NCBI GenBank assembly: GCA_903921785.1
Contig: CAIXRH010000260.1
Span: 1 to 63,690, forward strand
Direction: 5' to 3'
Source of the DNA: an uncultured Pseudomonadota bacterium
GTDB lineage: Bacteria > Myxococcota_A > UBA796 > SXON01
Length of the DNA: 63,690 nucleotides
This document shows positions 42,292-51,010 of this stretch, one piece after another. Each line of letters begins with the position of its first letter. Position 1 is the stretch's first letter. The position numbers were made by a program, and so were the translations under genes. The notes under the pieces were generated by a model that worked only from the letters and a program-made list of their open reading frames with translations, was not told the origin of the DNA and did not search any database.

Positions 42292-43642
42292 CCGGGTGCT
42301 CCTCGCGGAAGACCGCGACAACCTCCGCGAGGTGCTCGCGCGCGCCCTCGGCCGCACCTTCGACGTGGAGGCGGTGGCCGACGGCGCGACCGCCCTCGCC
42401 CGCCTCGCCGACGAACGTTGGGTGGTGGTCGTCACCGACGTGCGCATGCCCGGCGCCACCGGCAACGAGGTGCTCGCGGCGGCCCGGGCGCTGGACCGCC
42501 CCCCCGAGGTGGTGATGATGACGGCCTACGCCGACGTGCCGTCGGCCGTGGCGGCCACCAAGGCTGGCGCCTACGACTACCTCGCCAAGCCCTTCGAGCC
42601 TGACGACCTGGTGCGCGTGGTGGGGCGCGCCGCGGAGCGCTTCCGCCTCGTGAACCGCGCCCGGGACCTCGAAGCGGCGTTGTCCTCCGGGGATGCGGGG
42701 TTCGTCGGCAGCTCCCCCGCGGCGAGCCAGCTCCGCCGGCTGATCGACCGCCTCGGGCCGATGCCGGTGCCGGTGCTCATCACCGGAGAGGCGGGGACCG
42801 GGAAGGAGGTGGTGGCGCGGGAGCTGCACCGCAAGCGCGGCCAGGGCCAGTTCATCGCCGTGAACTGCGGGGCGGTCGCCGAGAACCTCCTGGAGGTGGA
42901 GCTCTTCGGCGTGGCCCGCGGCGCCTACCCCGGCGCCACCGGGGACCGTCCGGGGCTCCTCGAGCTCGCGGCCGGGGGCACGCTCTTCCTCGACGACATC
43001 CACGACCTCCCCACGAGCCTCCAGGTGAAGCTCAACCGGGTGCTCGAAGAGGGCGAATCCCGCCGGGTCGGCGACCCCGAGCCGCGCCGGGTGGACACCC
43101 GCGTGGTCTCCGCCACCCCCCGCGACCTCGACGCCCTCGTGGCCGAAGGGCGGTTCCGCCAGGACCTCTACTACCGCCTCCGGCTGGCGACGATCCCGGT
43201 GCCCCCGCTGCGGGAGCGTCGGGAGGACCTCGTGCTCCTCGCCGCCCGGTTCCTCCACCTCGCCAGCGCCCGTTATGGCACCTCGGCCCGGCGGGTCTCC
43301 CCGGACGCGCTCGCCGTGCTCGAAGCCGCCCCCTGGCCGGGAAACGTCCGCGAGCTCCGCCACGTCCTGGAGGAGGCGGCGGTGCAGTGCGAAGGCGACA
43401 CGATCGACGCGTCGTTGTTCCCGCGAACGGTCGCCGGGATGCCGACCGAAGCGCCGCCCGGCACGTGGCGGTCGGCCCAGGAGCGCGCGATCGACGCCGC
43501 CGCCCGCGACTACTTCCCGGCGCTGCTCCGGCGCATGGCGGGCAACGTCACCAAGGCGGCGATCGAGGCGGGGACGGAGCGGGAGACGCTGCACCGGCTG
43601 CTGCGTCGCTACGCGGTGGACCCGGGGCGCTATCGGGGCTGA
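42284..43642 (+). CDS. NtrC-family response regulator with altered motifs (452 aa)
   Basis: Receiver domain with phospho-Asp52 (VVVVTDVRMPG) and Lys in LAKPF, a central AAA+ domain with Walker A GEAGTGKE, and a C-terminal Fis helix-turn-helix (GNVTKAAIEAGTERETLHRL). Two normally invariant parts differ. The sigma-54-binding loop GAFTGA is GAYPGA (residues 213-218), and the Walker B Glu of LFLDEI is Asp (LFLDDI). The R-finger region (RFRQDLYYRL) is normal. It may therefore be a weak or sigma-54-independent regulator. It is the kinase's partner and the nearest candidate activator for the sigma-54 promoter at 32695. Confidence 0.87.
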   Translation: MADRVLLAEDRDNLREVLARALGRTFDVEAVADGATALARLADERWVVVVTDVRMPGATGNEVLAAARALDRPPEVVMMTAYADVPSAVAATKAGAYDYLAKPFEPDDLVRVVGRAAERFRLVNRARDLEAALSSGDAGFVGSSPAASQLRRLIDRLGPMPVPVLITGEAGTGKEVVARELHRKRGQGQFIAVNCGAVAENLLEVELFGVARGAYPGATGDRPGLLELAAGGTLFLDDIHDLPTSLQVKLNRVLEEGESRRVGDPEPRRVDTRVVSATPRDLDALVAEGRFRQDLYYRLRLATIPVPPLRERREDLVLLAARFLHLASARYGTSARRVSPDALAVLEAAPWPGNVRELRHVLEEAAVQCEGDTIDASLFPRTVAGMPTEAPPGTWRSAQERAIDAAARDYFPALLRRMAGNVTKAAIEAGTERETLHRLLRRYAVDPGRYRG

Positions 43643-43782
43643 GCGCGGCCGGTGCGCCGGTTCGGGGGGCGGCACCGCGTCGCCCGCGCGGGAGACGACG
43701 AGGTTGTCGACGGGCTGGAGGTGCCTCACCGCCCTGCCCACCGGGGACGGTCGGCGGTCGAGGAGCCGCCGGGGCGAGAAGG

Positions 43783-43941
43783 GCTCGGCGAGGGGGGTGC
43801 TCGTGCGGCAGGGGGCCCGATGAGACCTCGGCGAGGGGGGTGCTCGTGCGGCAGGGGGCCCGATGAGACCTCGGCGAGGGGGGTGCTCGTGCGGCAGGGG
43901 GCCCGATGAGACCTCGGCGAGGGGGGTGCTCGTGCGGCAGG
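43783..43941. repeat. 43-bp tandem repeat, about 3.7 copies
   Basis: Units begin at 43783, 43826, 43869 and 43912, each starting CCTCGGCGAGGGGGG and containing GTGCTCGTGCGGCAGG and GGGCCCGATGAGA; the copies are nearly identical and the last is cut short. The period is not a multiple of three and there are no spacers, so it is neither coding nor CRISPR. It lies in the gap after the response-regulator gene. Confidence 0.85.
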
Positions 43942-43969
43942 GGGGCTGCCCAGGCACGGATCCTGGCGG

Positions 43970-44025
43970 CGGCGCCGCCGACGTTGGTGGTGGCTCGCGA
44001 GGGTCGAGGAGGGCCGGGAGGGGGA
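43970..44025. repeat. Dispersed repeat B, partial copy 1
   Basis: GCGCCGCCGAC, TGGCTCGCGAGGGT, GAGGAGG and CCGGGAGGG in this order match the left half of the element at 55047-55200. It directly follows the 43-bp tandem array. Confidence 0.5.
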
Positions 44026-44072
44026 ACGAAGCAGAACGGCACCCCGGGCAGTGGGGCGCGCGTCGGGCCGAC

Positions 44073-45113
44073 CTACCCGCCGACGATCCCCAGGCGCCGC
44101 AGCTCGGCCACCACGAACGCGGCGATCCGTCCGTTCGCCTTGGCGCTGGCGTGGAATTCGCCGGGGAGGACCACGCGCTCGGGGATGTCGAGGTTGTCCA
44201 CGGTGTGCCAGGCCTGGATCACGGCGGCGCCCTGGCCGGCGGCGCTGGTGGCGGCCATGGCGAGGATGGGGTCCGCGGCGTGGGGATCGGCCGCGTCGAA
44301 GACCGGGAGCACCAGCACCACCGGGCGGCTGTGCGCCCCGCGGCACGCCTGGACGAAGCGGCCGAACTCCCGGTCGAGGTCCTCGTGGCGGGCGCTGCGG
44401 TTCAGCCGCTCGATGTAGTCCATCGAGTCCCCGGCGACCTCCCGCGCGAGGCGACGGCGTTCGTACCCGCGCCACGCGAGGTTGTAGAGCCTCGACCACC
44501 GCCGCAGCCCCGCCTCCCGGTCGGCCCAGGGCGGCGCGGCGAGCTTCGTGGCGGCGACGTCCCCCGAGACGTGGATCGGCGGCAGCAGGTCGTTGAGGTA
44601 GAAGGCGAGGATCGTCACGCTCGGGCGGGCCTCGGCGCCGTGCACCTGCACCCACCGCACGTCCTGCCCGAGGTTGCGCCCGGGCGCCCCCGCGTTGAGC
44701 ACCGACCAGGACTCCCCGAGCGCTGCCCCCACCTGTCCCGGCCAGCTCTCGCCCTCCGCCACGCCCTGACCGAACGTGGTGGAGTCCCCCACCGCGAGCA
44801 GCACCGGCGCGCCCGGGTGCGTCGGCTCGTCGCGGAAGCCCTCGGGGGTGACCCGCGCGGAGACCTCCAGGAGCACGTCCCCGGTCGCCGCCGCCCGGTA
44901 CACCTGCTTCCCGACGTAGCCGGGCTTGAGGCGGATGCCGATGGCGTCGTCGGGGTCGGCGGTGAAGAGGTCGGCGGGCGTCCATTGGAGCTGCACGTCG
45001 GCGCCGTCCACCGGGTCGCCGAGGTGGAGGACGCGGAGGGTGGCCTCGGCCGCGAGCACGCCGACGGCGACGCCCGCCAGGACCCCCAGTAGCCGCCGCA
45101 GCCCGCGCCCCAT
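44073..45113 (-). CDS. SGNH/GDSL-type hydrolase, membrane-anchored (346 aa)
   Basis: Serine esterase fold. An N-terminal helix (LLGVLAGVAVGVLAAEATLR) anchors or exports it. Block I is LLAVGDSTTFGQG with the nucleophile Ser, block II LNAGAPGRNL and block III LAFYLNDLLPP; the C-terminal Asp-His block is less clear (LPGEFHASAKANG fits the His region). Such enzymes deacylate polysaccharides or lipids in the periplasm. The ATG at 45113 is preferred over an upstream in-frame start. It stands alone. Confidence 0.78.
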   Translation of the reverse strand: MGRGLRRLLGVLAGVAVGVLAAEATLRVLHLGDPVDGADVQLQWTPADLFTADPDDAIGIRLKPGYVGKQVYRAAATGDVLLEVSARVTPEGFRDEPTHPGAPVLLAVGDSTTFGQGVAEGESWPGQVGAALGESWSVLNAGAPGRNLGQDVRWVQVHGAEARPSVTILAFYLNDLLPPIHVSGDVAATKLAAPPWADREAGLRRWSRLYNLAWRGYERRRLAREVAGDSMDYIERLNRSARHEDLDREFGRFVQACRGAHSRPVVLVLPVFDAADPHAADPILAMAATSAAGQGAAVIQAWHTVDNLDIPERVVLPGEFHASAKANGRIAAFVVAELRRLGIVGG

Positions 45114-45195
45114 GCCCGCCCCTCGCGCCGGGGAGTATCGCACCTTGGCGCCGCCGGGCGCGGCCGGCTACGCGAGAAACGTACCCGAGCGCTCC

Positions 45196-45891
45196 GTGTT
45201 CGCCCTCTTGCTCGCCTGCGCCCCCGAGGCCGTCCCGGTGAGCCTCGCCCCGCGCGACACCACCCCGCGGGGCGAGCTCCAGTTCCGCTTCCCGCTCTTG
45301 GAGCGGGAGCTCTTCCGCACGGTCGTCGGCGTCGACCACGACCCCGACGACCACTCCCAGGGGAGCCTCGGCGAGCGGCTCACCTGCCGTGCCTACGACG
45401 GTCGGCCGTTCCCCGCCTGTTACGACGGGCACGAGGGCTCCGACTACATCCTCGAAGGCGACTGGGAAACGATGGACGCGGGCAGCGCCACCATCCTCGC
45501 CGCCGCCCCCGGGGTGGTGGTGGAGACCGCCGACGGCAACTACGACCGCTGCCACAAGACCGCCGACGGTGTGGACTGCGACGGGTACCCCGGCGACGCC
45601 AACTACGTGATCGTGGAGCACGAGGGCGGCTGGCGGACGAAGTACTGGCACATGATGAACGGGAGCGTCGCCGTGGCCGTGGGCGACGAGGTGGCGTGCG
45701 GAGACACGCTGGGGAAGGTGGGCTCCAGCGGCAACTCGTCGCAGCCGCACCTGCACTTCCAGCTCGAAGACGCCGCCGGCGTCGTGACCGACCCCTACGC
45801 GGGGGAGTACAGCCAGCCCGAGACCTGGTGGGTCGATCAGGGGACGTACTCCCAGCTCCCCGGGAGCGACTGCGCGGCGGTCGACGAGTAG
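45196..45891 (+). CDS. M23/LytM-type peptidase lipoprotein (231 aa)
   Basis: Leader MFALLLAC (Cys8, GTG start). The LytM zinc-peptidase domain has metal-site motifs GHEGSDYIL (the His/Asp ligands of the usual HxGxD), YVIVEHEGGWRTKYWHM and HLHFQLED, with the Gly-rich GKVGSSGNSS between. Four Cys in the insert suggest disulfides. Expected to cut peptidoglycan cross-links or regulate an amidase in the periplasm. Confidence 0.85.
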   Translation: MFALLLACAPEAVPVSLAPRDTTPRGELQFRFPLLERELFRTVVGVDHDPDDHSQGSLGERLTCRAYDGRPFPACYDGHEGSDYILEGDWETMDAGSATILAAAPGVVVETADGNYDRCHKTADGVDCDGYPGDANYVIVEHEGGWRTKYWHMMNGSVAVAVGDEVACGDTLGKVGSSGNSSQPHLHFQLEDAAGVVTDPYAGEYSQPETWWVDQGTYSQLPGSDCAAVDE

Positions 45892-45938
45892 CGGGCTGCG
45901 CGTCCCGGGGGGCCTCGGGTCGTGCTACCCTCCGACCC

Positions 45939-46103
45939 GTGAAGCGCGGCCAGTCCACCGTCGAGTACCTGCTCACGATCTCGGCGCTCTCCATCGCCAT
46001 CGCGGCGGTCGTCTTGTCGTTGTGCGGCACCCTGGAGGGCAGCAGCCTCGCGCTCGGGCGCTCCCTGGCGGTCTCGCTCACGACGGGGGGCGTGCAGCCC
46101 TGA
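45939..46103 (+). CDS. TadE/Flp-like prepilin peptide (54 aa)
   Basis: Starts at GTG and reads KRGQSTVEYLLTISALSIAI, the basic n-region, G|QSTVEY prepilin cleavage site and hydrophobic helix of Flp/TadE-type pseudopilins. Only about 25 residues follow the helix. No other tad genes are nearby in the window. It may be part of a small surface structure with the overlapping gene. Confidence 0.6.
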   Translation: MKRGQSTVEYLLTISALSIAIAAVVLSLCGTLEGSSLALGRSLAVSLTTGGVQP

Positions 46104-46432
46104 ACGAAGGCCAGTCCAAGGCGGAGGTCGCGTTCGACGCGCTCGCGTGGGGCCTCACGTTCGCCCGCAACCAGGGGCTCGATGTGGAGGCCCGGCAGGT
46201 CCTGCCCCGCGGGTGGTCCCTGGAGCACACCGCCGACGGCTACGTGTACTCGGGGCTGCTCACGCCCGCGGCGGAGGCGGAGATGTGGCGCGTGGTCCAC
46301 TTCCTGGCGTACCAGAGCCTCGCCGCGCTGCGGCAGGTGAAGGAGGGTCCGGAGGGCAAAGAGTACGAGCTGGTGTCGGCCACGCGCGAAGGCGTCGGCT
46401 TCCGGGCCCGCTTCGTGTTTCGGCGCGGGTGA
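46100..46432 (+). CDS. Unknown small protein coupled to the Flp-like gene (110 aa)
   Basis: A coding-like frame (GQSKAEVAFDALAWGLTFAR, RGWSLEHTADGYVYSGLLTP, ending VGFRARFVFRRG) has no ATG, GTG or TTG near its beginning. The best start is the CTG at 46100 in a CTGA overlap with the preceding stop, mirroring the ATGA/GTGA overlaps elsewhere; an in-frame GTG at 46022 would overlap the Flp-like gene almost entirely. The protein looks alpha/beta and soluble. Function unknown. Confidence 0.5.
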   Translation: MNEGQSKAEVAFDALAWGLTFARNQGLDVEARQVLPRGWSLEHTADGYVYSGLLTPAAEAEMWRVVHFLAYQSLAALRQVKEGPEGKEYELVSATREGVGFRARFVFRRG

Positions 46433-46491
46433 GCGGCTCCGGTGACAAGGTGTCGCACGGCCGGCTGCGAGGCCGGGTTACACGATCCGGG

Positions 46492-46740
46492 ATGGCCCTG
46501 CTCCTCGTGATGTTCACCGGCTGCGATCTCGTGCCCGACATCTACACGCCGGATGGAGCCCGGGAGTGTGATCCCCGGTCCGCGTGGTACCAGGACGTGG
46601 ATGGGGATGGCGCGGGCAACGCCCGGTCGGTCTACGTCGGGTGCGCGGCCCCCGCCGGCTACGTGGCCGACGCCACCGACTGCGACGACACGGATCCCGA
46701 CGTCACCACCGACTGCGGCTCCGGCGACAGCGGGAGCTGA
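46492..46740 (+). CDS. Small MopE-like lipoprotein (82 aa)
   Basis: Leader MALLLVMFTGC (Cys11). The short mature chain contains WYQDVDGDGAGNARSVY and then YVADATDCDDTDPDV, the DxDGDGxGN/CDDxDP motif of MopE-type metal-binding proteins, and ends in a Gly/Asp/Ser tail. A likely calcium-binding surface lipoprotein. Confidence 0.6.
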   Translation: MALLLVMFTGCDLVPDIYTPDGARECDPRSAWYQDVDGDGAGNARSVYVGCAAPAGYVADATDCDDTDPDVTTDCGSGDSGS

Positions 46741-46788
46741 CGGCGTGGCTCCCTCCACGAGCCGCCCGGTGCTGGCCGGGGTGCGGCG

Positions 46789-49305
46789 GTGAGCGCTCGA
46801 CCCGCCCAACCGCACAGCTCCGCCATGTTGCCGGTGCAGGGCCCGGCGTACTGGCTCAGCGGGCTGCCGCTCTTCTTCCGCCGCCTGCGGATGGAAGACC
46901 ACAGCGCCGAGCGCGTGCGGCGCGCCGCGGAGCGCGGCCCGATCGTGTACGCGCTGCACACCCGCTCGCACGTGGACTGGCTGGCGCTCAAGAGCGTCCT
47001 CTCCGAGCGCCGCCTGCCGCTCCCCGCCTTCACCGCCGACTTCGACGCGCGGCGGTGGTTCCCCTTCGGCATGCTCTCCCGGCTCTTCGGCGGCGCGGAC
47101 CCCGGGGGGCCGGAGCTCCTGCCCAACTTCGTGGCGTCGGGGCAGGCGACCTGCGTCTTCATGGGAACGCCGTGGGACGTGCGCGAGCTCATCGGCCTCG
47201 CCCCCCCGGTGGAGGACGTCGTTCCCCACCTCGTGGCCGCGCAGGCGCGGAGCGAACGCCCGATCCAGGTGCTCCCGGTCGTCGTGATCTGGGATCGGTC
47301 CCCGGAGCCGGCGCGCACCGAGGTGGGGCGGTTCCTCCTCGGCACGGAAGACCAGCCGGGCGTCGCCGGGAAGCTCTTCGCGCTGGCCAGCTCCCAGGGG
47401 GAGCCGCTGGTGCAGGTTGGCGAGCCGGTGTCGCTCCCGGAGTGGACCGCCCGGTTCGCCGAGGAGCCGCCGGCCAAGCGGGATCGGCGCCTCCGCCTCG
47501 TGCTCCGGCGGTTCTTGTACCGCGAGTCGCGCGTGGTGCGGGGGCCGCGCGCCCGCCCCCGTGGTTTTGTGCGTCGGCAGGTGCTGGAGAGCCGGGAGGT
47601 GCGCGAGCTCATCGTGCGCGAAGCCCAGGCCACCAACCGGCCCCCGGAGGAGGTGCTCCGGCGGGTCACCCGCGCGTTCGACAAGATCGCCGCGCGCTTC
47701 TCCTTCCCGGTGGTGCGCTTCGCAGGGTGGGCGTGCTTGCAGATCTGGAACCGCATCTACAGCGGGATCGACGTCCGCGAGGAGGACCTCGGGCGCATCC
47801 GCTCCGCGCTGCGCGACGGCACGCCCATCCTGGTTCCCTGCCACCGCAGCCACCTCGACTACCTGCTCATCTCCTCGCTGCTGCTCTCCAAGGACATCGT
47901 GATCCCCCACATCGTGGCGGGGGACAACCTCTCCTTCTTCCCGCTCGGCACCTTCTTCCGGCTCTGCGGCGCCTTCTTCGTGAAGCGCAGCTTCCAGGGC
48001 GACCGGGTCTTCCCCGTCGTCTTCGAGCGGTACCTCCGGGAGCTGGTGCACATGGAGGTGCCGGTCGAGTTCTTCATCGAGGGCGGGCGCTCCCGCACCG
48101 GGAAGCTCCTCCCCCCGAAGCTCGGGGTGCTCGGCATGGTGATGGACGCCGCGGTGGAGGCCCGGGAGGGCCGCGCGGTGAACTTCCTCCCCATCTACGT
48201 GGGCTACGAGCAGATCGCCGAGGAGCGGGCGTACGCGCGCGAGCTCGCGGGGGCGCACAAGGAGAAGGAGTCGGTGGGGCAGCTCGCCAAGGCGGCGGGG
48301 GTGCTGCGCGAGCGGTACGGCAAGGTGTACCTGCGGGTCGGCGAGCCCATCGCCGCCAGCTCCGTGGGCCGTCAGCCCGAGTGGAAGCAGCTCCCCAAGC
48401 CCAAGCGCGACGAAGCGCTCATGGGGCTCGGCGAGCGCATCCTCCACCGGATCAACGGGCAGGCCGTGCTCCTCCCCACCTCGTTGGTGGCGTTGGCGAT
48501 CCTCGCCCACAGCCGGCGCGGGGTGCGGCGGGCCGAGCTCCGGGCGCGGGTGGAGCGGCTCCGGGCGTTCCTCCGGGTGGCGGGGGTGCAGGAAGGCGGC
48601 GGCGTCTCCCACGTGGACGGCGTGCTCGACGAGGCCATCGCCCGCTTCCTCCGCGGGCGCATGCTCACCCAGGTGCAGGAGGGGGTGGAGACGGTCTACA
48701 TCGTGGACCCCGAGCGGCGGGTCACGATGGAGTACTACAAGAACGCGGTGCTCCACGCGTTCGCCCCGGCGGCGTACTTCGCGGCCGCGGTGCGCGCCCT
48801 CGGCGCCGATGAGGTGCAGCGCGACGAAGTCAGCCGCCTCTTCGCCACCCAGCAGTTCCTCCTCCGCTACGAGTTCGTCCTCGACCCCGACGCCGACGGC
48901 GCCGAGCTCGAACGCCGCGCTGTCGCCGCGCTGGTGGCGTACGGCGCCCTGGAGGAGCGCGAGGGCACGCTGCACGTCACGGAGCGGGCGCGGGTGGGCG
49001 AGATCGCGAACCTCACCGCGAACTTCCTGGAGTCCTACCTCCTGCTCCTGCTCACCTGCCGAGACGGGCGCTCCACGTGGAAGTCCCTGCCCAACGACAC
49101 GCTCACCCGCGGCCGGGCCATGCTCGCCGCCGACGAGCTCGTCCGCCCCGAGTCGCTCAACCTGGTGAACCTCCAGAACGCCGCCAAGGCCTACCGGGAG
49201 GACGGGGTGATCCGGGTCACCGGCGAGGGCCCGGTGACGATGGACGAAGCCGCCGCGGCCTCCTACTTCACCGACCTCAACGTGCTGCTCCAGCGGGGCC
49301 AGTAG
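46789..49305 (+). CDS. plsB: Glycerol-3-phosphate 1-O-acyltransferase, PlsB-like (838 aa)
   Basis: Acylates sn-glycerol-3-phosphate at the inner membrane, first step of phospholipid synthesis. The catalytic domain has block I VPCHRSHLDYLL, block II GTFFRLCGAFFVKR, block III EFFIEGGRSRTGK and block IV VNFLPIYVGYE, all intact. The N-terminal 250 residues hold a second, degenerate acyltransferase-like domain (YALHTRSHVDWL, where the catalytic His position aligns with Thr). A long C-terminal helical region completes the roughly 810-840-aa PlsB length. GTG start; the stop abuts the following membrane gene. Confidence 0.88.
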   Translation: MSARPAQPHSSAMLPVQGPAYWLSGLPLFFRRLRMEDHSAERVRRAAERGPIVYALHTRSHVDWLALKSVLSERRLPLPAFTADFDARRWFPFGMLSRLFGGADPGGPELLPNFVASGQATCVFMGTPWDVRELIGLAPPVEDVVPHLVAAQARSERPIQVLPVVVIWDRSPEPARTEVGRFLLGTEDQPGVAGKLFALASSQGEPLVQVGEPVSLPEWTARFAEEPPAKRDRRLRLVLRRFLYRESRVVRGPRARPRGFVRRQVLESREVRELIVREAQATNRPPEEVLRRVTRAFDKIAARFSFPVVRFAGWACLQIWNRIYSGIDVREEDLGRIRSALRDGTPILVPCHRSHLDYLLISSLLLSKDIVIPHIVAGDNLSFFPLGTFFRLCGAFFVKRSFQGDRVFPVVFERYLRELVHMEVPVEFFIEGGRSRTGKLLPPKLGVLGMVMDAAVEAREGRAVNFLPIYVGYEQIAEERAYARELAGAHKEKESVGQLAKAAGVLRERYGKVYLRVGEPIAASSVGRQPEWKQLPKPKRDEALMGLGERILHRINGQAVLLPTSLVALAILAHSRRGVRRAELRARVERLRAFLRVAGVQEGGGVSHVDGVLDEAIARFLRGRMLTQVQEGVETVYIVDPERRVTMEYYKNAVLHAFAPAAYFAAAVRALGADEVQRDEVSRLFATQQFLLRYEFVLDPDADGAELERRAVAALVAYGALEEREGTLHVTERARVGEIANLTANFLESYLLLLLTCRDGRSTWKSLPNDTLTRGRAMLAADELVRPESLNLVNLQNAAKAYREDGVIRVTGEGPVTMDEAAAASYFTDLNVLLQRGQ

Positions 49306-50262
49306 ATGGCGGTCGACGATCTGTTCGACGGGGGCCCCGCCCCGGTCGTGGACCCCATCCCGCGGCTGCGGCACTGGCTCTACTGGGCCGGGGTGCTGGT
49401 TTTTGGCGGCTTCTGCTGCTTCTCGGGGCCGTTCGGCGCGTTCGCCTCCATCGGGGTGTGGGCGCTGGCCGGGGACGAGATGGAGCGCGCCCAGGCGGGG
49501 CTCGGCCCCGCGGGCACGGAAGCGCGGGCCCGTTCGATCCGCAACCAGGCCTTCGGGCTGATGATCGTCTCGCTCCTGAGCCTCACCGTGCAGTGTATGG
49601 GCTACGGGTTCCTGGCGGCGTCGGCCGACGCGATCCAGGCGATGCAGGCGTGGATCCAGGAAGTGCTCAACGCGGTCTTGCCCGAGGAGGGGCTCACCGT
49701 TCCGGTGGGGATCGGGGCGGCGGTGATCACGTTCCTGCTCATCTCGGCGGTCTTCGGGGTGGTGAACCGGGGCCTGCGTTGGCTGAGCCAGCGCGCCGTC
49801 TTCGGCTCGGCGGGCGCGCCCCTACAGCGCCCCCGCAAACCGCTGCCGTCGGTGCCCCATGACCTGATGCAGGCCTACATCGACAAGGAGCTCGCCCTCC
49901 GCGCCGAATTCCCCGAGCTGGTGGTGGTGCACCCCGAGCTCGGAATCACCGACGACGACCAGCGCTACACCGCCGGCGAGTGGGCGTTCTGCGTCTCCGA
50001 AGCGTCGATCCTCCCGGAGGGGCTCACGTTCCTGGCGGTGGTGGTGCCCGGGGCGGCCGCGGGCGGCCCGACCGAGGGCGGCCTGGCGACGGTCGGCCCG
50101 ACCGAGGTGCTCTGGCGCGAAGCCCGGGCGGTGCTGGCGCTGCTCGGGCCGCGGGTCCGGCGCGGGCAGCGGCCGTGTGTGCACCTGCGGGTGGACGTGT
50201 CGGAGTCGGAGCGGGCGGGGCTCATCGACGCGATCCGGAAGCTGCCGGAGCGGAAGGGGTAG
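49306..50262 (+). CDS. Membrane protein of unknown function (318 aa)
   Basis: Directly follows plsB without a gap, so it is co-transcribed. It has about three hydrophobic segments: YWAGVLVFGGFCCFSGPFGA, LMIVSLLSLTVQCMGYGFLA and AAVITFLLISAVFGVVNRGL. The C-terminal 130 residues are soluble (AYIDKELALRAEFPELVVVH, LPEGLTFLAVVVPG). Not recognised. Position suggests a link to phospholipid or envelope metabolism. Confidence 0.7.
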   Translation: MAVDDLFDGGPAPVVDPIPRLRHWLYWAGVLVFGGFCCFSGPFGAFASIGVWALAGDEMERAQAGLGPAGTEARARSIRNQAFGLMIVSLLSLTVQCMGYGFLAASADAIQAMQAWIQEVLNAVLPEEGLTVPVGIGAAVITFLLISAVFGVVNRGLRWLSQRAVFGSAGAPLQRPRKPLPSVPHDLMQAYIDKELALRAEFPELVVVHPELGITDDDQRYTAGEWAFCVSEASILPEGLTFLAVVVPGAAAGGPTEGGLATVGPTEVLWREARAVLALLGPRVRRGQRPCVHLRVDVSESERAGLIDAIRKLPERKG

Positions 50263-50274
50263 GGGGGGCCGGCC

Positions 50275-50425
50275 GGCACGGGTCGGCGACGAAGGTGGGT
50301 TCACCTCCCGGTGGTCCAGGCGGCGTCGCGAGCCCGAAGTGGGCCAGCCCGAAGTGGGCCAGCCCGAAGTGGGCCAGCCCGAAGTGGGCTAGCCATGACC
50401 GGCGTCGGCGGACGCGCTGCCGCGA
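50275..50425. repeat. Dispersed repeat B, copy 2
   Basis: Shares GCGTCGCGAGCCC, AAGTGGGCC, AGCCA-GAC and GCGTCGGCG with the element at 55047-55200. The internal AAGTGGGCC part is expanded into a tandem array here (50331-50390). The gap 50263-50707 holds this element and the palindrome at 50523; I see no gene in it. Confidence 0.55.
50331..50390. repeat. 15-bp tandem repeat, four copies
   Basis: AGCCCGAAGTGGGCC repeats four times, the last ending GGGCT. Each unit can form a small stem (GCCC/GGGC) around GAAGT. No spacers, so not CRISPR. It is an in-place expansion of one segment of repeat B. Confidence 0.85.
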
Positions 50426-50522
50426 GGGCGGAGGTGCACCCGGCGAGCAACGCGGGCACGCTCCACACCGCAACGGGGCAGCGAGCCGGACCCACCATCG
50501 GGCACGCGAATCCGTCCATCGT

Positions 50523-50539
50523 TTTGACCATCGGTCAAA
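50523..50539. promoter_or_regulatory. Perfect 17-bp palindrome upstream of the redox operon
   Basis: TTTGACC (50523-50529), ATC, GGTCAAA (50533-50539) in an AT-rich patch about 170 bases before the start at 50708. It resembles a dimeric-repressor operator; the regulator is unknown. Confidence 0.5.
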
Positions 50540-50707
50540 CAACCGAGGAACGAACCTGGATATCGGATGTCTGACCGAATGGCGCCCATGAACGAAGGGG
50601 GCTAGCCTCGAAGAGTCTCGGAGCTTCCCCGCCTTCCCCCAGACCCGCCCTAGGGGGGATCGGGTGGATCGATCGCCCCCCAACCGTCGGCCACCCTCGG
50701 GTGTCGC

Positions 50708-51010
50708 GTGGATCCACAGGTACGAACTCTCCTCTCGCGGCTGCAGGCGGACTCCGGCTTCGCCGACCGTTACTTCGCGAACCCCGGCGCCGTGCTCGCC
50801 GAGTTGCAGATTCCTGAACCGGAACGCGCGGCCCTCGCCACGCTGAACCGGGACGCCGTGCTCTACCTCGGCGAAGCGGAGCGCGTGGAGCCCAAGCTCG
50901 CTCCAGAACACCCGACGAACAACACGGGGAATCGGCACATGACCGTCGTGATCGCCCTATGGGGCTGCGCGGCGTTCGTCGTGGCGTGGCTCCTCATGAG
51001 GGCGACATGA
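50708..51010 (+). CDS. LigA-like leader-type membrane peptide (100 aa)
   Basis: The first 55 residues (LLSRLQADSGFADRYFANPG, AVLAELQIPEPERAALATLN) resemble the helical leader seen in LigA-subunit-like and Nif11/Franean-type RiPP precursor peptides. A polar stretch (EHPTNNTGNRH) follows, then one C-terminal hydrophobic helix (VVIALWGCAAFVVAWLLM). GTG start. It overlaps the ferredoxin gene by 4 bases. The C-terminal helix makes a normal secreted RiPP unlikely; it may be a small membrane subunit of a redox complex. Confidence 0.55.
   Translation: MDPQVRTLLSRLQADSGFADRYFANPGAVLAELQIPEPERAALATLNRDAVLYLGEAERVEPKLAPEHPTNNTGNRHMTVVIALWGCAAFVVAWLLMRAT

Noticed and set aside
43783-43941. CRISPR array
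   Set aside because: Units are directly adjacent with no unique spacers, and there are no cas genes nearby.
50331-50390. CRISPR or coding pentapeptide repeat
   Set aside because: The 15-bp units are contiguous; both strands give low-complexity pentapeptides (ARSGP, LAHFG) with no gene context; better read as expansion within repeat B.
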